Assembly (NCBI GenBank): GCA_051453625.1
Contig: JBOZIK010000001.1
Coordinates: 280,055,654 to 280,119,653 of the forward strand
Source: Welwitschia mirabilis
Lineage: Eukaryota; Gnetophyta; Gnetopsida; Welwitschiales
Direction of reading: 5' to 3'
DNA length: 64,000 bases
Shown here: one piece after another, positions 59,093 to 64,000 of the stretch
Numbering within the stretch: the stretch's first letter is position 1
Layout of the letters: each line of letters starts with the position of its first letter
Position numbers and translations under genes: made by a program
Notes under the pieces: generated by a model
Told to the model about the DNA's origin: nothing
Database searches by the model: none
What the model saw: only the letters and a program-made list of their open reading frames with translations

Positions 59093-60352
59093 TGTTGTAA
59101 TGTTAATTAATGCAATTCTAAAGTCCTTTAGGTAAACCTGTAAATCAAATTACTTGCAGAAAAACACAAGCTAGTATACACGAGAGTTAACCCAAATGCC
59201 ATAATTCTAATGAAGTCATTAGGATTAGGGTTAGAGAATTGATTTTATAAAGTACTTTTATTCCTTTATTTTTTAATCAATGAAAGCAAATAATAATTCA
59301 AAATGCAATGCAAGATAAATGGATATGAAATGTATGGATAACATGTAATGGATTCTATTGGATCCTAATCCTGCTGTCACAAGAACTAGATCTCTATAAT
59401 TCAANNNNNNNNNNTTAATTAGAAATGGTTCTTTACTTATTTCTAACCAACATGAATTATGAGATAAGCTAAATAGAATGTGGAAAATGTAATATGGAAT
59501 TAGAATGAAATAACATTGTAAAACTAAACTAACTAAGTCAACCTTAACAAAGGTACCACTTGTGATCTAAATAAATTATAGAATTGTCACTAGAACTATA
59601 ACCAACTTAAATCATAAGGGACATAAATAGAATTATAGAAAAAGAGAATTTGAATTAATCATAAAATTTTTACATCCACTTACAACAAAGTCGCAGCTTC
59701 TCAATGGAGGATTCTTAGCCCAACACTAAGGGTAACTTCTCTCTGTAACTATTGGATGGACCTCTTATCCTTTAGTCTTCCATCACAAGAGTCTTGGATA
59801 CAAAAAGATGAAAATAAAAGTGAAGGAAAGGAAGGGTATTTACAATTTTACAATGAAGTTCTAGAAGCTTAACCTTATAAGTTGGATAAGAAAGCTTATC
59901 AACCTAAATGGTTACATAACCCCATTACAAAGATAATTTCTTTCTGTCATAGAAAATAACTCTCATCCTGACTATTATGGGGATGATAGATGGGATGTCA
60001 CTCTACATCAAAAGGTACTATATAAGCTTCAGGTCCCACTGTCAACACCCTAACTTCTATCCATGTTAGTAGTATTGTCGTCCTACCTGTCATGGGGATG
60101 ACAGAGGAGACGATAGGGCTCCTCATCTTTAATCTCAAAGATAAATCAGTCTTCTATATAGTACATTTTTCTTTTAAAGAATGAAGTGTCAAAATAATCC
60201 TGAGAAGACTCCAAATATGCTAAGAATCTCATGTTTCAATGATCATCTTGTTTGTTTTTTATAATCAGTAGTATTGCATTCAAACTAGTATAAAAGTCCT
60301 ACAAAATCACTCAAAACACACCATAAAATTCCTACAAATTGGCATTACAAAA
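59093..60352 (-). repeat. AthZ 3' LTR
   Basis: About 1,260 bp with a 10-base gap at 59,405. Minus strand starts TTTTGTAATGCCAATTTG after the polypurine tract, and the other end is TGTTGTAATG (plus). It matches LTR D and the 31,742-32,821 LTR in order: start, dyad module, TATA, CTTGTGATGGAAG, end. Minus-strand TATA-like TTATATAG lies at 60,018-60,026. Dyad modules are at 59,972-59,989 and 60,087-60,104. Confidence 0.65.
60018..60026 (-). promoter_or_regulatory. TATA-like box of AthZ 3' LTR
   Basis: Minus-strand CTTATATAG, aligned with CCTATAAATAG of LTR D. The surrounding match supports the position more than the motif alone. Confidence 0.4.
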
Positions 60353-60372
60353 TAGCCTCCTACTTAGCCTTG
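60353..60372 (-). promoter_or_regulatory. Polypurine tract of AthZ
   Basis: Minus strand AAGGCTAAGTAGGAGGCTA immediately before the LTR start, matching AAAGGCTAAATGGGAGGCTA at 31,722-31,741. It primes plus-strand DNA synthesis in intact elements. Confidence 0.65.
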
Positions 60373-62340
60373 TCAATCTCTGATAAAGTGAGTGATCAAC
60401 TAATTAATCATGCAGGAATAGATATCAAAAACTAATTAATTGATAAGCATACTAAATATTCATAAGCCTTCTACTTAAATACATCGTCATAGAATGAATG
60501 AGTATCACAAAAACCATAAAATGTAACAATGATAGCTCAGAACATGATAATGTGTATGCATAATATGAGACAGATATATTGGATTAATGTGATAAACTCA
60601 AGTAGTGCTAATCTCAAAAGAATGATGCATCTTAGTTTATTAGTATAATCAACAAAGGCAAAGTACAAAAGTACATATACCATTATTTTTCCTTTAGATG
60701 ATCTAAATCATAGCTATAAGAAGGATCTGTGAGTGTGCTACTTATGCTCCTAAAAGGAAAAGTCCATGAATTTTATTTAAGTAACAAGAAATCTCACCTA
60801 AATAATTCATGTATTGTGAAAGCTCATACATGATCCTTTTAATTTTTAAAACTTTTTCTCAAAACTATAGAAGAATGATCAAAAAGATGTCCTGCTCCCC
60901 CTCCCCCAATAGGTGAAGCAAGTCGTCTTAGATTGCATAGAAGGAAAAGGATGAGTGTCATCCCAGATGTCATGGGGATGATAGACATAGGCTGACAGTG
61001 ATCAAAAAAATTGTTTTGAAAAGAGAGGAATAACCAAAAAAAGCCTAAAAACAAACAAGCACATGAAAAGCAACAGAAAAAGTTGAAAGAAGGTAGAAAG
61101 TAAAAAAATTATTTTGAAAAACATGAAATATTAAAAAAAATTATGGAAAAGTATAAAATGCACTAAGTAGATAGAAGTAATGCTCAAAAACTCCTAAAAT
61201 ATTCCTAGCTCATGGAAAAAGAAGAACTAGAACCCATCAGATCATGGTAACCTGTCAAAAAGAGAATAATAATCCTATATAAAAATTATGAAAAAACATT
61301 AAGAAGAGATTACAAAAGGATTAAACCCATAATATTATGTTGAAAAATATGGGGAAATAACTTTGAAAGATCCAATAAAATAGCTAAAGAAAAACAAAAT
61401 AAAAATGAACAACAAGGAACATAAATAAGATTACTTACTTACCATAAATTCTAACCTAACAAATTCCCTTGGTAACAATTATGAAATCACTTAATGAAAG
61501 ATGCATGATAATATGTAAAAACCTCATAAAATACCACTCAAATAGGTAATGATTATGATAATGTCAAGTATGTTTAATGTTATTAAACAATGAATTATAA
61601 GATAAAAAACTATTAAAATAGGAACTTATAAGCTATCATCTTAAAATAACACTAGAATCTAAAAAAGTAAGTGATCATATGGAAGTACTATAAACAATTA
61701 AATAAAATATGTCTAGAAAACAAGCAATGCCTCTGATAATAAAAAGGACATTACTAATCTCGTAGCCTTTAAGTATAATTTAATTCTACTATGATGAGGG
61801 GAGTGCAACCACTATCAAAGGAGTAAGGACCTATGCAACATGGCCAACAGATCCTCAAGTGGAGTTTCCAGAGCTACTATATCGCACTGCTAAAGGCCAC
61901 TTTCAGGAATATTTATCTTGGTGTGCTTACGATAAGACATCATGGGAATCATGTTTAGTGATATTCCACATGACCAAGTACTCATAAGGATAAAAGTAAA
62001 GTAATAAGACGAGTAAAAAGTAATAACATACAAAAATAACTAATTACTCATACCATTGAAAGAGAACAAAAGAACTAAGGCATCTTTCTTTAAAATGAAG
62101 TTCATAGACATATGAATATCTGAAGATTAGATGAAGCCAATATTATCATTTAAAATACCCAAGTAAAATATTACTAATCATAAGTCAAGTTTAAGATATT
62201 AAAATAATAACATGATGTTAACCTAAGGAATGATTTAAGAAATAATTTAGATAATGGCAAGAGAAAGATCCTCCTCATTAAGAGGAGCTTATAAGATAAG
62301 TATTTCTATTATGTTCAAGGTTTCATTAGTAGATGACTCA
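60373..62340 (-). mobile_element. AthZ 3' internal non-coding region
   Basis: Between pol and the 3' LTR. In element order it has the conserved block (61,955-61,791), a dyad module (60,984-60,967), and a G-rich tract TTGGGGGAGGGGGAGCAGG (near 60,890-60,910), the same kinds of feature as 28,229-30,361. No open frame of note. Confidence 0.6.
61791..61955 (-). repeat. Conserved AthZ 3' block, copy 3
   Basis: Minus-strand copy of 29,440-29,600. Shared TAAAGGCCACTTTCAGGAAT, GGAGTTTCCAGAGCTA and GATGAGGGGAGTG (plus strand). Confidence 0.7.
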
Positions 62341-62344
62341 TAAA

Positions 62345-63420
62345 GTTTTAACCTTTGTCCATCAACTTTCTAAATTTCTCTAGTGTTTTGATTAGAGATT
62401 TTAATGATCCATTTGAATATACATTTTTCATAATATAAGGACCTAATCATTTTGAAGTTAACTTTTTATGTAAAAGCTGTAATCAGGTGTTATATAAAAG
62501 AACAAGTTTACCAAGTTCAAATTGCTTATGAATAATTTTTTAATCATGTTTGAACTTAGCTTAGGCTTTATGAATGAGTTGAAGATATAGGGCATGAGTA
62601 TGTTTTTCATCTAAATGGTTAAGTTGGGATAATTGAGTTTTAAGATTTTTTTTCAAGTCTACAAGGTTAAGTTGATGGATAGATCAATAGGAGTTATAGC
62701 AAACATCAACTGGAAAGATATAAAATTTCTTGTACATAAGTTCAAATGATGAGAAACCTAGAGAGTTATGCCAAGTAGTATGGTAAGCCTAAATAACATC
62801 ATTAAGTTTAAGAGACCATGTTTTCCTATTGATAGAGACTAATCTTTTAAGCATCTTTTCAATTTCTCTATTTACATTTTCGACTTGGCCATTAGTTTGA
62901 GGATGATAAGCACATGCAATTCTGTGTTCAATACCAATGGATAAAAGGAGTTTTCAAAAAAGGTGATTAATGAAATGAGTTCCCTGATCACTAATGATAA
63001 TTTATTGGAAAACTAAAACATTGAAAGATATGAGTTCAAACAAAATTACAAATGGTTCAAGCATCATTTTTGATAGTAGGAACAGCTTCTACTCATTTAG
63101 TAACATAATTAATAACTACTAGAATATAATGTTTATCATGAGAAGGTGGTTTAATTGGACCTATAAGGTTAATTCTCCAATAATCAAAAGGTTCACATTC
63201 AAATATAGGTTTAAGGGGCATATCTTGAGAATGAGTTAGGCTCCCATAACATTGACATGCATCACATCTTTTAGAATAGTTAAATGAATCCTTGAAAAGG
63301 GTAGACCAATAAAAACCACAGTGAAGAATTTTCATGATGGTCTGTTATCCACTAAAATTTCCCCCACATATCCTACCATGTTAAAGTTTTAAGATTTTTA
63401 AGCTTTCCTACTCATGCATA
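62345..63420 (-). pseudogene. Athila-like integrase and pol C-terminus (AthZ)
   Basis: Minus strand. The open piece 63,335-63,093 starts MKILHCGFYWSTLFKDS with CDACQCYGSL, a zinc-finger Cys pair, then PFDYWRINLIGPIKPPSHDK and HYILVVINYVTK, the start of the catalytic core. The catalytic Asp of the W-IDF-GP motif is here Asn. At about 62,930-62,830 IACAYHPQTNGQVENVNREI and EKMLKRLVS give the intact YHPQTNGQVE motif. At about 62,560-62,370 the tail LGKLVLLYNT and LGPYIMKNVYSNGSLKS matches the Athila C-terminus. Confidence 0.8.
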
Positions 63421-63559
63421 CACTTACACATGATTTGGTCTTCACATCTTTTATAAAGATGGAGTTCATTCCACTCATAGTTACCAGTCCTATGGAGAAA
63501 AGGTTTGTGTTGGTTATGGGTCCAATACTGAGGTATTTTTATAGTAATAAGGTAGTTTA

Positions 63560-64000
63560 AAATATTAGCATACTAAGGAGCAGAATGAATAGAATATATA
63601 GCATAAATTTACTCAATCGCAAAATGTTTTTCATTTAGAAAAGAATCATTTATGAGAAGTTCATCATGAGAACAAGAAAGTTAAGATAGATGATCAGCAA
63701 CACTATTACGTTTTCCAGTTTTATCATAATGGTGAGATTAAATTCCTGCATGAGAAGGATCCATATAGTAAGCTTGGTACTAGAATCTTTCTTAGTCATA
63801 AGATAGCATATTATTGTATGATTAGTGTAAACATTTATGTGGAAATAAAGAAGATAATGTCAAAGATGATTAAGAAAAAAGATGCTAATAAGCATTTCTA
63901 TCTTAGTAGTGATGTAGTTTTATTGGGTTTGAAATAAAGTTTTACTAAGATAGGATATGACTTTAAATCCATTTTCATATTTTTGGCTAAGAACCCCACC
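63560..64000 (-). pseudogene. Athila-like RNase H and connection (AthZ), continues past the window
   Basis: Minus strand. At about 63,770-63,720 WILLMQEFNLTI matches the R-W-LLLQEFD-EI motif that follows RNase H, then (frame-shifted) SVADHLS at about 63,700. Upstream frames to 64,000 fit the YTDH-ALRYL-KK region, but with several breaks. RT and gag should lie to the right of the window. Confidence 0.6.

Overview
The window looks like repeat-dense heterochromatin from a flowering-plant nuclear genome. It is very AT-rich and CpG-poor, contains assembly gaps, and I see no intact host gene, tRNA, rRNA or CRISPR array. Nearly everything recognisable is a decayed retrotransposon: Ty3/gypsy (Athila-like and Tat-like), Ty1/copia and LINEs. 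All coding regions carry many stops and frameshifts, so they are annotated as pseudogenes. The species cannot be named from this sequence.

I use three private labels for Athila-like families. AthX and AthY are related minus-strand families with LTRs of about 1.25-1.4 kb and a TATA box (CTATAAAAGG in element sense). AthZ has LTRs of about 1.1-1.26 kb, a TATA box CTATAAATA and a recurrent dyad-symmetric module.

1-17.8 kb: two copies (1-4,510 and 13.3-17.9 kb) of the same composite 3' end, reading pol tail, AthY 3'UTR, truncated AthY LTR, AthX 3'UTR, AthX LTR. They are separated by a LINE reverse-transcriptase fragment (4.56-6.35 kb) and by a non-autonomous AthX element (7.36-14.38 kb) whose 5' LTR also serves as the 3' LTR of the composite element to its right.

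17.8-35.3 kb: one AthY element on the minus strand (5' LTR 34.0-35.3 kb; gag, protease, RT, RNase H and integrase from 22.47 down to 17.8 kb). Its gag is split by an insertion of about 10.3 kb. The insertion holds AthZ LTR blocks and a plus-strand AthZ element (about 23.8-32.8 kb) that encodes only gag and protease. That element in turn carries a retroposon (30,362-31,588) with an 18-bp target-site duplication.

35.3-50.4 kb: mostly unassigned sequence to 40.2 kb, then a minus-strand copia element (copia-2) whose pol was split by a plus-strand copia element (copia-1, 40,407-47,640). Copia-1 has a LINE (43.5-46.6 kb) inside it.

50.4-64 kb: a TTGAC-rich tract, CT and CA microsatellites with gaps, an AthZ 3' internal fragment (53.0-54.0 kb), a Tat-like pol fragment (55.15-58.3 kb, minus), and the 3' LTR plus 3' half of a pol-containing AthZ element (59.1 kb to the window end, minus).

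The clearest unexplained signal is the AthZ dyad module (core CTGTCAT-CCCC-ATGACAG in element sense), found about a dozen times in LTRs and untranslated regions. Other notable points are the tRNA-Asp primer-binding sites altered only by C-to-T/G-to-A changes, and a conserved non-coding block of about 160 bp in three AthZ copies.
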